Positions 13,101-24,900 of a stretch of 64,000 bases of DNA are shown here, piece by piece; position 1 is the stretch's first letter; each line of letters starts with the position of its first letter. Under the pieces are notes generated by a model, which worked only from the letters and a program-made list of their open reading frames with translations, made no database searches and was not told where the DNA came from. The stretch spans positions 26,238,548 to 26,302,547 of the forward strand of contig OY759263.1 in the NCBI GenBank assembly GCA_963662155.1, written 5' to 3'. Source of the DNA: Lamellibrachia columna (lineage: Eukaryota; Annelida; Polychaeta; Sabellida; Siboglinidae). Both the position numbers and the translations under genes were made by a program.

Positions 13101-16100
13101 AGTACTTTTCAAAATACATTTTATAGCACCACATAACAAGAGAAAAAAATATAACCATTAAATATATATGAATCAATGAACACTGTTAGGCATGTTGTGG
13201 CTGGCAGTGACCACAAGTCCACAACTAATGTTTGCTGAGAGGATGGATTAGCACCTGCCAATGTCCAGGGCTCAATATTCCCTTTGTACTTTAACCACAC
13301 TACAAATTGGCACCAGACAATACAGGCTGTCTGACTTGAGTCACCAAACTTCAGAAGAAGAAGACTCAGTTAGCAGTACTTAGCATTGTCACTTGTGAGA
13401 GCAACAAAGGCATTTTATGGCAAATGATAAATGACCCTTTCATTATGGGCTTACTGGACTTCCTGGCTTAATTAAACAAACAAGGATTATGGCCTGGACT
13501 GGTAACTAGTACAACTATGGATATGAAATAGGGGTTTCTGGCTGGGAAAAGAGTAAAAAGACGAGCGAAGCCTTTGTGGCTTCAGTGCATTCAATGTGCA
13601 GAAAAGTGATCCAAAGTGTGAATTTGTGAAAATTCATCAATACCAAGTAAAAATTAAACCACCTACTAAATGTAACAATAATAATTATTACAAATCAAGG
13701 GCTATTACATTGCAATTGATATCATGGTTATTGCAATAGAATTGGTATAATAAAAGTGTTTTTAATGATCCTATATTAGAAAACAGGACTTTGAGATGCA
13801 TGTAAGAACATAATTTTTTTTTATACATATGCAGGTAATACAGTTTGCTACCATGCTTTTTGAAATTATTGTAGTTGTTAATGATTTGATAAAATAAAAA
13901 ATTAAATAATTTTCACATATTGAAAAAGTAATCGGATGTATTTTAATGTACTCGTAAAATCTGAGTACATTCGACACAAGTACGAGTACATGACCATAAT
14001 TTCTACGAGTAAAGTATTTAAAAAATGTACTCGAGTACATGAGTACCGAGTACTTCGGCCCCAGGTCTGTGTTGAAGATGACAACCTGTCTTATTGAAGT
14101 TTGAGCTGAATAAGTAAATTCGCTCCTATTTTATGGTGATTTGCTTCTCTTCCAGGCCTCCAAAGAAGATCCAAACTGGTGGAAGAACGCAAAGTCCATC
14201 TACGAGTTTTCGGCGAACGATATAGATGGCAACAAAGTTAGTCTGGAAAAATATCGGTAAGAACAGTTGATACAATGTGATACAAATTCCACTCAGCCCT
14301 CTGTTTTTTATGGGATTTGGCATACATGTTCAAATAGCATGAACAATAAAACTAGTTTCTGATATATTGAATGTTAAAAATTATGCAATTTGCCCCTCGT
14401 ATACAAACGTAAGTTTGGCCCTAATTGCATCACACAGTAGTTGAAAAATATGATGTATAAAAGTCATAATTTCTAAATAATAACTACAGTTATTATTTAC
14501 ACAGCTGCAAATATATATATATATATATATATCAATCATTCAAAATGCTTATAAAACTCCTTGCAAGATGTGAAATTCCAAGTGAATATATTTGTTATGT
14601 TATGTTTTTTATCATGAAGAAGACTTTATGCTCCTTTTTCCTGCAGTGGCCACGTTTGCTTGATTGTAAATGTTGCGACGAAATGAGGGTTAACTAACAC
14701 CAACTACACGCAGCTGCAAGCTCTGCATGACGAGTTTGCAGAATCTCGGGGTCTGAGGATCCTGGGTTTCCCGTGTAATCAGTTCGCTAGTCAGGTACGT
14801 ATAGAGCCAGTGTGCAATTGTCACAGACATGCCTAATTTTTTGGGTTGAAATCCATGTTTTTGACTTGTAATTCTATGTATAGCCACTTAATCTGTATAA
14901 TATTTTCACTGGTTAATCAGCCTATTCCAGTGAAATGTTCCTATGTTTCAAGCTATGCAAAATGCACTAACGTTAAACTCTGGGTGAATTATGCAGAAAT
15001 TAGTTTTGTCCGAGTTTCTTTATTTACCCTGCATCAGTAAAGTAAACATCTTTTAATTTCTGTCATCATGTTTTAGCCGACATCTTGTGGCCCTCTTGAT
15101 CATCTTTCTTCATTCGGATTTATCGAGCTCTGCATTGAGTTGTTCTGTCAGCCCCCTTCATCATCTACTTCACCCCGTCCATCTACATAACCCTCAGAGG
15201 CTCAGACATCCTCCTCTTGCCTTCTGTTATACCCAGCGTTGCCTCCTGTTATACCCAGCATTGCCTCCTGTTTTCTTCATTATGTGGCCAAGAGACGATA
15301 GCTTCTTTTTCGCCACCAATGCTCCAGTGACCCTGGGCAGAAAGAAATATCTTTCATAAGTTGTCGACGGCTGCTGTTTGCAGGAACCAGGCACAAACGC
15401 TGAGATTAAGGCGTTTGCGACTGAGAAGTATGGCGTGAAGTTCGACATGTTTGCAAAGATTAACGTGAACGGTGATGAAGCACTCCCTCTCTACAAGTAC
15501 CTGAAGCACAAGCAAGGTGGATTCCTGGGCAGGTACGAATGTTTAGGTCATTATAGCGATTCATGACCATTTTGCCTACTCCCAGTTCGCCTACTGCCCA
15601 ATTAAGGCCTGCTCCCTCTTTGCCTATTCTTAAATCACTTGGTGTGCTGGTTACGTTGTGTGTGTTTTCTTTTGCAAAAAGTATTACGTTTAAATAGTGA
15701 TTTTGGTGTGAGAGGAACTATCCTAATGCAGTGAAATGGGAATACTATAGGTATATGCATACTGAAAGGGTGAATCACCGAGAATAGTCGATATGGGAGA
15801 GTTAACCTTATGGGAATAATATCGGCATGCAAAATGGGGATACCTCATTATAGCGCTGGCCTCGTCAATTACGTGACCCTATTGTTCTCAACTGACATGA
15901 TAAACAATTACAAAGTTCAGACCGGCCGTTTTGTATGAATTACCCATACAGCTTTGGGAGGTATACAGCCACACTCGCTTATATAATTTTATATATTTCT
16001 AGTCTGTCACAAATTGTATTACCTATACAGTACTCAATGCAAATGTAAGCCCCTATAACAGACATGCTTGGAGACGAAGTTGGAGTCAGTTACATGTACC

Positions 16101-17280
16101 ATAATATGCAGAAATAAAATAAAGCTGATATAAAATAGATGTTTTGGCATTGAGTGTGTCTATGGTTGCGCTGTATTCTTTTATTTCTGTTTTGAATTGG
16201 TATTTTGGAATTTGTATTTTGGAATTGGAATTGGCCAGCGTAATTTGGGTGTACAATTGGAATCATAGATATAAAATCATATAATGTAATTGACCCCTAG
16301 TCTGAATACAGGGTAAGCATTGACAACAAATGTCCCTGTAAAACACCTAACAATCTGCTTTCCTTCCAGTTTCATCAAGTGGAACTTTACCAAGTTCCTC
16401 ATTGACAAGGAAGGCCAGGTGGTCAAACGCTATGGCCCTAAAGAAGATCCCTTCGTGAGTATCTCTGCTCATAGCTCCTTAATGTGCTAATGTCCATGGG
16501 TTAACTTTTTCATATAGCTGAGGTGCAAAGTTTTGAGCAAAGCATTAATATTTTTTAAATGGATCAACTCTTGATAAACTTTAATGAAGGGTACACATTT
16601 TAGTGCCCTATCTGAGAAAAAAAATTGGGAATAATTATTTTGACTAATTTTATGAACCCCATGGAAATGTGAATGGAGTGCCTGTAGTATTTATGTATGC
16701 AATGATAGGTGGATGCTTGCGGTTATGGTGGATCATGTTTATCCATTTGCAGCATTAAAAGAAGTATTTCACATGCTTGTAAGTGTACAGTGTCGTGTAT
16801 GCATGTATTTATATGAAGCATTTCCTAGATATCTTGTTGTACAAACAAAAAGGCCCAAAATAATTACCAACCAAAGTGTTAGTAGGATCATCACCATTTT
16901 GTAACTGTGACCATTTTGCAACTGATTCATTCTGCTGTACTTCATGAAAGTGGGAAATGATGAAGTAACGTGTTATAACTTGACTGTTGACTAGTGTTGG
17001 GAATCGGTTTGATTTTCATAATCAATCATCGGTTTGGCCAAACCGATCGATCATCGATTCTATAATAAATTGTAGCTGACCACTGTGATTGTAGCATAAG
17101 GAGTGACGATGCCTGTCAGATTTAACTTATTTTGGTCGTTTGTCACTTGTAAATTTCAAATTAACCTGATCGTTATTTACGTTTTACAGGTGTTCGTTGA
17201 CAAGGGGTCATTTGTATAATGTATGTAATGTTGTCTTTTGCTTACAGTCAATCAAGAAGGACTTCGCCAAGTACTGGTAG
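10104..17280 (+). CDS. GPX4: Phospholipid-hydroperoxide glutathione peroxidase (selenoprotein)
   Basis: GPX4-type enzyme that reduces lipid hydroperoxides in membranes with glutathione. Exons: 10104-10106 (ATG only, followed by GTAAGC), 14156-14256, 14647-14794, 15384-15532, 16370-16454 and 17248-17280. Phases join exactly to 172 aa, close to the 170 aa of cytosolic GPX4. After [10 protein letters not shown] come [10 protein letters not shown], then [17 protein letters not shown], where the in-frame TGA at 14684-14686 is the active-site selenocysteine (about residue 48). The FPCNQF block supplies the catalytic Gln, and [10 protein letters not shown] supplies the catalytic Trp and Asn. The chain ends FAKYW. 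It lacks the extra loop of tetrameric GPX1/2/3, typical of monomeric GPX4. A SECIS-like hairpin lies in the 3' UTR. The first exon is the least certain part; an alternative leader lies at 10159. Intron 1 holds TIR, LINE and hAT-like insertions. Confidence 0.9.
10159..10260 (+). CDS. Possible alternative GPX4 first exon with mitochondrial leader
   Basis: ATG at 10159 opens [20 protein letters not shown], a presequence-like peptide with several Arg, many Ser/Thr/Ala and no acidic residue in the first 20. A phase-0 donor GTGCGT follows GAC at about 10260 and could splice to the phase-0 exon at 14156. GPX4 in other animals is known to make mitochondrial and cytosolic forms from alternative starts. 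Here this is an inference; the donor is weak. Confidence 0.25.
10480..11510. other. GPX4 intron 1, proximal part, no gene seen
   Basis: AT-rich sequence. A 'gtccggcact' motif recurs near 10540 and 10637. No domain-bearing frame was found. Confidence 0.4.
11530..11880. mobile_element. Terminal-inverted-repeat element family, degenerate copy 1
   Basis: It contains 'ttcgtacaaagtgtactaa', 'ctttaaaatgttgataatttt', 'gatgtaacaatgt' and 'gtgaatttccatgatgtcgga'. These occur in the same order in the copy at 32.8-33.5 kb and in reverse at 38.25-38.94 kb. No coding capacity. The termini are blurred. Confidence 0.5.
12608..12734 (-). repeat. CR1-like LINE 3' end, copy C
   Basis: It carries the 'caagattgccatc...gatgtcaagtggacaaagaagcc...attgagagtccaacaattttt' signature in the same orientation as the other copies. 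It is interrupted at 12734 by the hAT-like element. Confidence 0.6.
12735..14069. mobile_element. Nonautonomous hAT-like DNA transposon 1
   Basis: Ends are inverted repeats: CAGACCTGGGGCCGAGTAC at the left, and its near-perfect complement ending ...GGCCCCAGGTCTG at the right. Flanks are 'ttttgaag' and 'tgttgaag', a 7-of-8 match consistent with the 8-bp target-site duplication of hAT elements. Both ends are packed with subterminal ACGAGTACAT motifs (direct at the left, inverted at the right), a typical transposase-binding arrangement. No transposase frame is present in 1,335 bp. It inserted into LINE copy C inside GPX4 intron 1. Confidence 0.75.
14512..14533. repeat. (AT)n microsatellite
   Basis: Short AT dinucleotide tract in GPX4 intron 2. 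Confidence 0.85.
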
Positions 17281-17339
17281 TGTGAACTGAGTTATCCGCC
17301 CTCCCCTTCCATCCCCATCCAGGCAGGGATGTCTCCACG

Positions 17340-17425
17340 ACATCGATGCCCAGGAAGATTTTATGATGCTGTTGTCTTAAATCGTCCCCGCCGAGAGACA
17401 CAGCTGATGCGATGTCATGCCAGTC
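17340..17425 (+). promoter_or_regulatory. SECIS-like element of GPX4
   Basis: In the 3' UTR, ATGA at 17363-17366 faces TGA at 17405-17407, giving the non-Watson-Crick quartet. Above it GCTGT pairs with ACAGC and GTCT with AGAC (one bulged T). The apical loop starts TTAAA, placing the conserved AA about 12 nt after ATGA as in eukaryotic SECIS elements. This hairpin recruits SBP2 and eEFSec to decode UGA as selenocysteine. The lower helix is less clear by eye. Confidence 0.7.
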
Positions 17426-17612
17426 TCCCGCGGCTCCCGATGAACTGGAGACATTCCTGCACTGTTGATGTCGGTGACGCGAGGAGTGGTCAGTGTGTAG
17501 CAGTGGTGCTATATTTATATTGTTATCAACTGCATGATTTTATAATGTCTAAGGACTTGTCATTGTCGTTCCCTCCTGTGTGCTGTTTAACTGTTATGCC
17601 TGTTGAATAGTA

Positions 17613-17618
17613 ATTAAA
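17613..17618 (+). terminator. Candidate GPX4 polyadenylation signal
   Basis: ATTAAA about 333 bases after the stop codon. Alternative AATAAA signals lie near 18151 and 18226. Confidence 0.4.
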
Positions 17619-17880
17619 AAAAATTTATAGACTACATTTTATGTATTTCCAAGTCAATAATACAGAGTTGCCACAGAAAAAGATAATCATTTTAATTTAA
17701 TTTTCATTTGGAAAAATTTCTTAAATGTATGTGTTCGAAGTATTGGTCTTAAATGGGTCTTGTAAAGGTCTTTCATCTGCTCAGTACAAAGCTACAAACA
17801 CCATGAATTTGTGCCGTGTGTGAAAAAGTGTTTGAGCATAAAATTTCATTTCATATGTCAATCAAATAAGTACATCGATT

Positions 17881-17957
17881 TTGTTGTACAAGTATGTTAG
17901 CACTGTGTTGTACAAGTACGTTAGCACTGTGTTGTACAAGTACGTTAGCACTGTGTT
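17881..17957. repeat. 25-bp tandem repeat, 3 copies
   Basis: Unit 'ttgtacaagtacgttagcactgtg' plus one base. Copies are almost identical. Confidence 0.85.
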
Positions 17958-18239
17958 GTACACCGAATCAGGATTCCTAGTTCTTACAGACTTCTTAGAT
18001 AACTGGATGTGGTCCAGAGGCTGTACTCTAAATGATGAATGGGCTGTGTACATGAGAATAGGTGCACAGGCTGAGAAATGTTTGGGTGAAAGAATCAGTT
18101 GACATGTATAATTGTCAATTTGTGTATGAAATGTGTAGTATTGAAGTAATAAAAGTTACCTCACAGTGGTTTTTGCTGTGGTTTTTCAACATGATGTCCA
18201 TATGTTGTGATTCCAAAACTGTTTCTGAATAAAGTTTTG

Positions 18240-20930
18240 TGTGTGTTAGCTTTGCGAAGAGTTTTGTAAATTTGTGCTATTTTACCGCTAGGCTTCTTTT
18301 AGGGAAGAGGAAATAGGACATTTTATTAGAATTATCCATTTTAAAGTGACTAATGTCGATGGTATCGTTATTACTTGCATATGGTCATGACGAGAGGGCT
18401 ATAGCTAGCTGTCAAATTATGATTTCTAGTGAAAGGGGTGACTGTGGGATTATCAATTGTTGCCTGATTTATGTATGTATGAATGTAAATGCCCAATTTC
18501 AAGGGCAACCACGAGGTAGAAGGGACCCACAGCACACTGTTTTGCAGATAGCCTGCCATTACCTGTCTCATGCTGGTTGCATGCATTTTTTAATATTACA
18601 ATTGGCCATACAAAATTTAAGTTTGCAATCAATAAACAGATTATAATAATAGCAATTAGATACAGTTGCACAATGTGCGTGCATGCGTGTGTATACAAAG
18701 GTAGAAGATGGATGGGTTTAGTCACAGGAAACATATATTATGGTAAGGAAGAATTTTTTTTCAAAAACATTTTGCAAACTAATTTTTTATGGTCAATAGT
18801 AATATAGAAAAATGCATGCAACACCAAATCAGACAGGTAATAGGAAGCTATCTATAGATAGTGGAACTTGTGGAAGGTGGGGCGTGTCCACATCCCTAAG
18901 GTATAATGTGCCATAACTAGTGAACTGTTTATGCCAGAATGTTAAAAATTTGCATTGCTGATCTGTATATTTAGTACTTCTACCATTAAACTTCAACTCC
19001 ACTAAGAACAACATTTATGTTATTACTATGTATTGATCACTGATGTGCAGATATGCCCAAGAATACTGGGGCATATCCGCACAGATATGTGTTTGGGGCA
19101 AGTTGTTACAACTGTAACAACACTCGGGCGGCTCCTACGGATGGTTCAACCAGCGTGTTGTGTGCTGACAATGACTGAAAGAACAACATTTATCTAACCA
19201 CGACATGCGAACGCTTTATTACACTTGTGAAGCCTAGTGTGCTGGTTTATAACCAGTACTGTAAATACCAGCAGCGTCAAACAAAATTAAGAAATATCTC
19301 AGAAGGGCGGGTTACACATAGATGACAATTTTTTGGACCTCGATTTGCCTTGGCTGACAATTTTTTTCAATCTTGTTATTTTTTATGGCACAGCCCTATT
19401 TGAGCAATTAGTAAATATTGCACGATTCATTGAAATGTGCGTGTGTATCCGTGCGCACACACCACACACGGTGGAGCGCGCACGCACCCACACACATTTC
19501 CATGAACTATTTCAAATTCCATTCAATAATTCATATTCCATTCACAGTTGTTTGTTATGTAAATATCCAAGGAATGAGTCCCCTTTGGTAACTAAAAATG
19601 AAAAGCTTACTATATGAAGCTGTGAACACCTACATTGTTATGCACACTGTGTATAAGATGCATAAGTATGTATAATCTAATTAATGTAATAACAGTAACA
19701 TGTACGAGTTACACTTGCTTTGCGATCCACGAGTTCTTTGTTGTAACAACGTGCCCAGTATGTTGTAACAATTAACTTGCCCCACTTATGGGGCTACTTG
19801 TTACAGTCCACCGCTCATGAGAAACTTCATATATCTGCCTAACTACAATATGGAATATCAATGGTATGGTTCATTTTATTAACACAAATAATAACGTTAA
19901 TGTTTGTGTTGACAGAAATAATGCACCTAACATATTCCTTTAACAAAAAGTGACTATGTAAAAATTTTAACAACTAGCCCAGTCTCCCCTAGTTGTTCAA
20001 AAATGCTGCGAATTACGCTACTCTTAATATACGATTGTTGATGTTAGGTCGAAAAACAAATTATCCAATTATTATATATAGTCGACAAACTCGTTTATTT
20101 ATATTACTAGAGTGACACAAGTAGCCCCAACTATCGCTGTTATCCATAATCCAGTGTATTGTTACATATGGCTAAGTCATCTATAGCATGTTTTCCCTAC
20201 ATCCAACCTTGCTAGTAGGACCGAAATGATGCACTACTTCACGTTACGATATGTATCGCGATACAGAGGTCACGATACAGACTACACTGACTAGAATGAT
20301 ACAACAGTAAAATATGTTTATTAATCACGTGGACAAGGCAACGCAACAGCAGACGTCACGTTGTCACTAGCATATGAGGTCCAAATTGCACGTACGCATT
20401 GACAAGAAATAATAGTGTACAGATTTTACATAAATTATTGTTATGGATGTATATACATGTGGGAAACGTATTTGTAACATGTTTCGCTATTTTATCGATG
20501 TACAGGCAGGTGTGGTTCGCGTTGAACGTTTATTGTTTCACAGAGGTGGCGCGAATAACGCTTTGCCTACCGCTATATCGCATGTCGTAGTGTACCGCGA
20601 TCATAGAGTTACATTATTAATCACCCCCCTATTTACTAACGGGTGTTCTATTTATGTCTATGACCGCGATACGTATATTGTGTATCGTTCCAACTCGCTA
20701 GCCGGAGTCCTGCCAGGGGTGGTAGTAGCACAGTACCCAAAGCGGATATAAATTGTTTGAAACGTGGATTTGACGTCCGCAGTATTGGTTAACTCAGCAA
20801 CAGTGAGTTCCACGTTTCAGCATGACTTCGACAAGCATTTACGAGGTGACCATAGAACGTGCTGGACCCGCAGAGAGCTATAAATAACTTATCTGCATCA
20901 CAGCTCGGTAAACATTCTAATTCCGCCTTC
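18240..20930. other. Intergenic region between GPX4 and Hsc70, no gene seen
   Basis: Only short frames without recognisable domains (for example 18353-18646 and 20443-20751). A palindromic 'gatatgcccaagaatactggggcatatc' at about 19049 and repeated 'tatcgcgatac' motifs at 20250-20280 and 20660-20680 suggest old DNA-transposon ends. No element could be delimited. Confidence 0.4.
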
Positions 20931-20944
20931 CGAATAACCGAGCC

Positions 20945-21130
20945 GCTGATTGGCCCAATCCGCCAGTGACACTTCTGGAACGTAGAGAAACGACGATTCG
21001 TCAGGCCACGTTTATATGAATAAGCCTTTCTCGTACATAGGCGAAGTGTGTGGAACGTTCGAGACGCGTGTTTGCGTCACGGCCACGCGGTTTATATAGC
21101 GCTACCTTTGCCACCGCTGTCAGTGAGCTA
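20945..21130 (+). promoter_or_regulatory. Hsp70 promoter: HSEs, CCAAT boxes, TATA box
   Basis: Back-to-back ATTGG/CCAAT at 20949-20959. TTCTGGAA at 20973-20980 is a heat-shock half-element pair. GAACGTTCGAGA at 21053-21064 is a near-perfect nGAAnnTTCnnGAAn HSF-binding site. A TATATA box sits at 21093-21098, with a CRE-like TGCGTCAC near 21073. HSF trimers binding here would give heat induction. Confidence 0.75.
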
Positions 21131-21192
21131 CGCAGATTGCGAGTAGCGTATGAGGAGACAAGCGTTCGACTACAATATTACGCAAGACACAG
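21125..21192 (+). other. Hsp70 noncoding first exon (5' UTR)
   Basis: The start is inferred about 30 bases after the TATA box. The exon ends at 21192 before a GTAACG donor. The acceptor at 21905 (ttttcag) joins it to the coding exon 12 bases before the ATG. A 5' UTR intron of about 0.7 kb is common in animal Hsc70 genes. Confidence 0.55.
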
Positions 21193-21917
21193 GTAACGTA
21201 ACATTTTGGGAATGGTTATTCAGACGTTGCTTTATAGTTTGTTAAAACTTGGCAAAGCACTGTAGCTAGGCCTGTTATTAGGCAAAACTAATACCATTAT
21301 AGCAGCAGGGATCGACCAATATAAAGAGTAGGCCTAATAAGAATACTATAAAATTATATTTCTTCAATAGTATATTTAATTATAGTAACTGCTACTTCGA
21401 AGGTATATTTAGTGGCATTTGGTTACTTAATAACGGTCAGACAGTTTTTAGAAACACGAATGATAACTTAATTTTATTTCAACAAAATATTAACTGCATT
21501 AAAACAGTACATTTCATTGGTTGCGATTCTTTGCAAAAAGGCAAAAAGAAGTATAATACTTACCAATAAATTGTGTGGTTACTTTAGTGCGATCGAAAAA
21601 GCATAATTTACGTTTATTTTACACGTATGGATTTGTTAAAGTTGCATAGTTACCAGTTAACCATAATTTATTTCAATACGTGGATTATGCAGATTACTAC
21701 GTCTAATCGGTTAATATGACTTGACAATGTTGTTACTGACGTTTTTGCTTCGAATGCGATATTGACAATTTTAAGTCCTCATGACTGTCGATTGTATGCG
21801 ATCATGCAACGTCCCTCGTTAATCTAGCTAGCCTATCGTAATAATTATAACATACAGTATTCAGTCGATCGATAATTCACCAAACATTATTTGATATGTT
21901 TTCAGGCTCAAATTAAA

Positions 21918-24900
21918 ATGGCAAAAGCTCCAGCGATCGGTATTGACCTTGGCACCACTTACTCGTGTGTGGGCGTCTTCCAACACGGCAAGGTTGAAAT
22001 CATCGCCAACGACCAGGGCAACCGTACGACGCCTAGTTATGTGGCCTTCACAGACTCTGAGCGCCTCATTGGAGACGCAGCCAAGAACCAAGTGGCCATG
22101 AATCCCACCAACACAGTGTATGATGCAAAGCGTCTGATCGGGCGGCGCTTTGACGAACACGCCGTCCAGTCGGACATGAAGCACTGGCCTTTCCAAGTCG
22201 TCAGTGAGAACGGCAAGCCGAAGATGCGTGTTGAATACAAGGGTGAGAAGAAGTTGTTCTTCCCGGAAGAAATCTCGTCCATGGTCCTGAACAAGATGAA
22301 GGAAACTGCAGAAGCTTACCTTGGCATGGTAAGTGTGTCTTAAAACATGTTCTGATTTTCTTTAACTCCAAAATCATACAACGCACATCATGATGACAAA
22401 CGATCATTATCATAACGCGATGACAAACGATCATTATCATAACGCGATGACAAACGATCATTATCATAACATGATGACAAACGATCATTATCATAACATG
22501 ATGACAAACGATCATTATCATAACGCGATGAAATACGCCATTTTTCTTATGCACTTATTTTCTATAGATATACTTCTTGATTGACTGAAATTAAAACATT
22601 GTTATTAGTATTGTTTATATGATACCTAATAAAATAATAGCCTTAAAATTCAAGCAGTTTGAGTGACAATGTAATTTAAAGTTTCTTGGTATTACTTATT
22701 AGTAACGCCAGTAATCATAATGCAGTAGAAATGTTTTCTTATTGAAGAACGATATCCATAGCCTATCCATATCCATAACTATATCCATAACAATAACCAT
22801 AACCATAACCAATCCATATCCATAACCTATCCAAATCCATAACCTTCCTTGAGAAGAGCACTCATGATTGTTGTATTGACATGTGTATATTCCAGACTGT
22901 GACCGACGCGGTAGTGACGGTGCCTGCCTACTTCAACGACTCCCAGCGCCAGGCGACCAAGGACGCCGGCACCATATCAGGCCTCAACGTTCTACGAATC
23001 ATCAACGAGCCGACGGCCGCAGCCATAGCGTACGGCCTGGACAAGAAGGTCGGTGGTGAACGGAACGTGCTCATCTTTGACTTGGGTGGCGGCACATTCG
23101 ATGTGTCCATCCTTACAATTGAGGACGGCATCTTCGAAGTGAAGTCAACGGCTGGTGACACTCACCTGGGAGGTGAGGATTTCGACTCGCGCCTCGTCAA
23201 CCACTTCGTGCAGGAGTTCAAGCGAAAGAACAAGAAGGACATAACAGACAACAAGCGAGCCGTGCGACGTCTGAGGACGGCGTGCGAACGTGCAAAACGC
23301 ACGCTGTCGAGCAGCACACAGGCGAGCATCGAGATTGACTCGCTGTACGAAGGCATCGATTTCTACACGACGATCACCCGTGCCCGCTTCGAGGAGCTCA
23401 ACGCCGACTTGTTCCGTGGCACATTGGAGCCGGTGGAAAAGGCCCTGAGAGATTCCAAGCTGGACAAAGCCAGCATTAACGAGATCGTGCTGGTCGGTGG
23501 GTCGACCCGCATCCCCAAGATCCAGAAACTACTGCAAGACTTCTTCAATGGCAAGGAGCTCAACAAGTCCATCAACCCCGATGAGGCCGTCGCATATGGA
23601 GCTGCTGTTCAGGCGGCCATCCTTCACGGGGACAAGTCGGAGGCCGTGCAGGACCTGCTGCTGCTCGATGTCACGCCGCTGTCCCTCGGCATAGAGACGG
23701 CCGGCGGGGTGATGACAAATCTCATCAAACGCAACACGACCATCCCGACGAAGCAGACGCAGACGTTCACCACCTACTCCGACAACCAGCCCGGTGTCCT
23801 CATCCAGGTGTACGAGGGAGAGCGTGCCATGACCAAGGACAACAACCTGCTCGGCAAGTTTGAGCTGACCAACATCCCGCCGGCGCCGCGCGGAGTGCCG
23901 CAGATCGAGGTCACCTTTGACATTGACGCCAACGGCATCCTGAACGTAACGGCGACTGACAAGAGCACAGGGCGCGAGAACAAGATCACCATCACCAACG
24001 ACAAAGGTGGGTAACGTGTGTTATTTGTTAAACAGTTGGAGGTGATGATGAATGTCTTTATGATTGACATCTCATGAAAGGTAGCTGGTTCCACTACTGT
24101 TGCCTTCACGAATCACCATCGACGTATTTGCAATATTTGCCAAGTGATTTCTTGTTTCTGATAATGTATATTAAGTTGCAATACAACTTGATATGACGTG
24201 CACACTGTAAAATTATTTGTTTGTTTGATATTTAAATTCTTTCCAGCATTTCATAGTAACTTAGTTGCGCAAGTGTGAAGAGATTTAACAAGATTATCAC
24301 CCATAACAAAAAACACATGTCAAGTGGACAAGGAAGCAACTCTGACTTGACTTATCGGCATTCCAAAAAGTTGTCATCTATGTGTAACCCCGCCCTTCTA
24401 AGATATTTGGTGGATGTGACCAGCCGGTGTATCGATGACTGTAGTGTGCGTTGGTTACAGGTCGCCTGAGCAAGGCCGACATCGAACGCATGGTGCACGA
24501 CGCCGAGAAGTACAAGAACGACGACGAACAACAACGCGATCGTATTCAGGCGAAGAACGCGCTCGAGAGCTACGCCTACAACATGAAGTCGACGGCGGAG
24601 GACGACAAGTTGAAGGAGAAACTTAGCGAGGAGGATCGCAAGAAGATCACTGACAAGTGCAACGAGGTCATCGCTTGGCTCGACCACAATCAGGTGAGGC
24701 GTCCACTCTGAAGAAATTTTGTGCAGTTTGATTATGGCTAGCGAGATGCTGTTCTGACCAAAATTAATATGCCCCAAGCTGCTTGCGAAAATGCACAAAT
24801 TGATCATTCTTTTGCAATTATAACTTTTGCATAATAACATTACAGTGGTGCAAAACACTTGCACTAATTAGCATGTTGTTGACCTCTGCCAACTGAGATA

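Noticed and set aside
16990..17060. hAT-like terminus (tgttgggaatcggtttgatt) in GPX4 intron 5
   Set aside because: No matching opposite end was found, so no element can be delimited.
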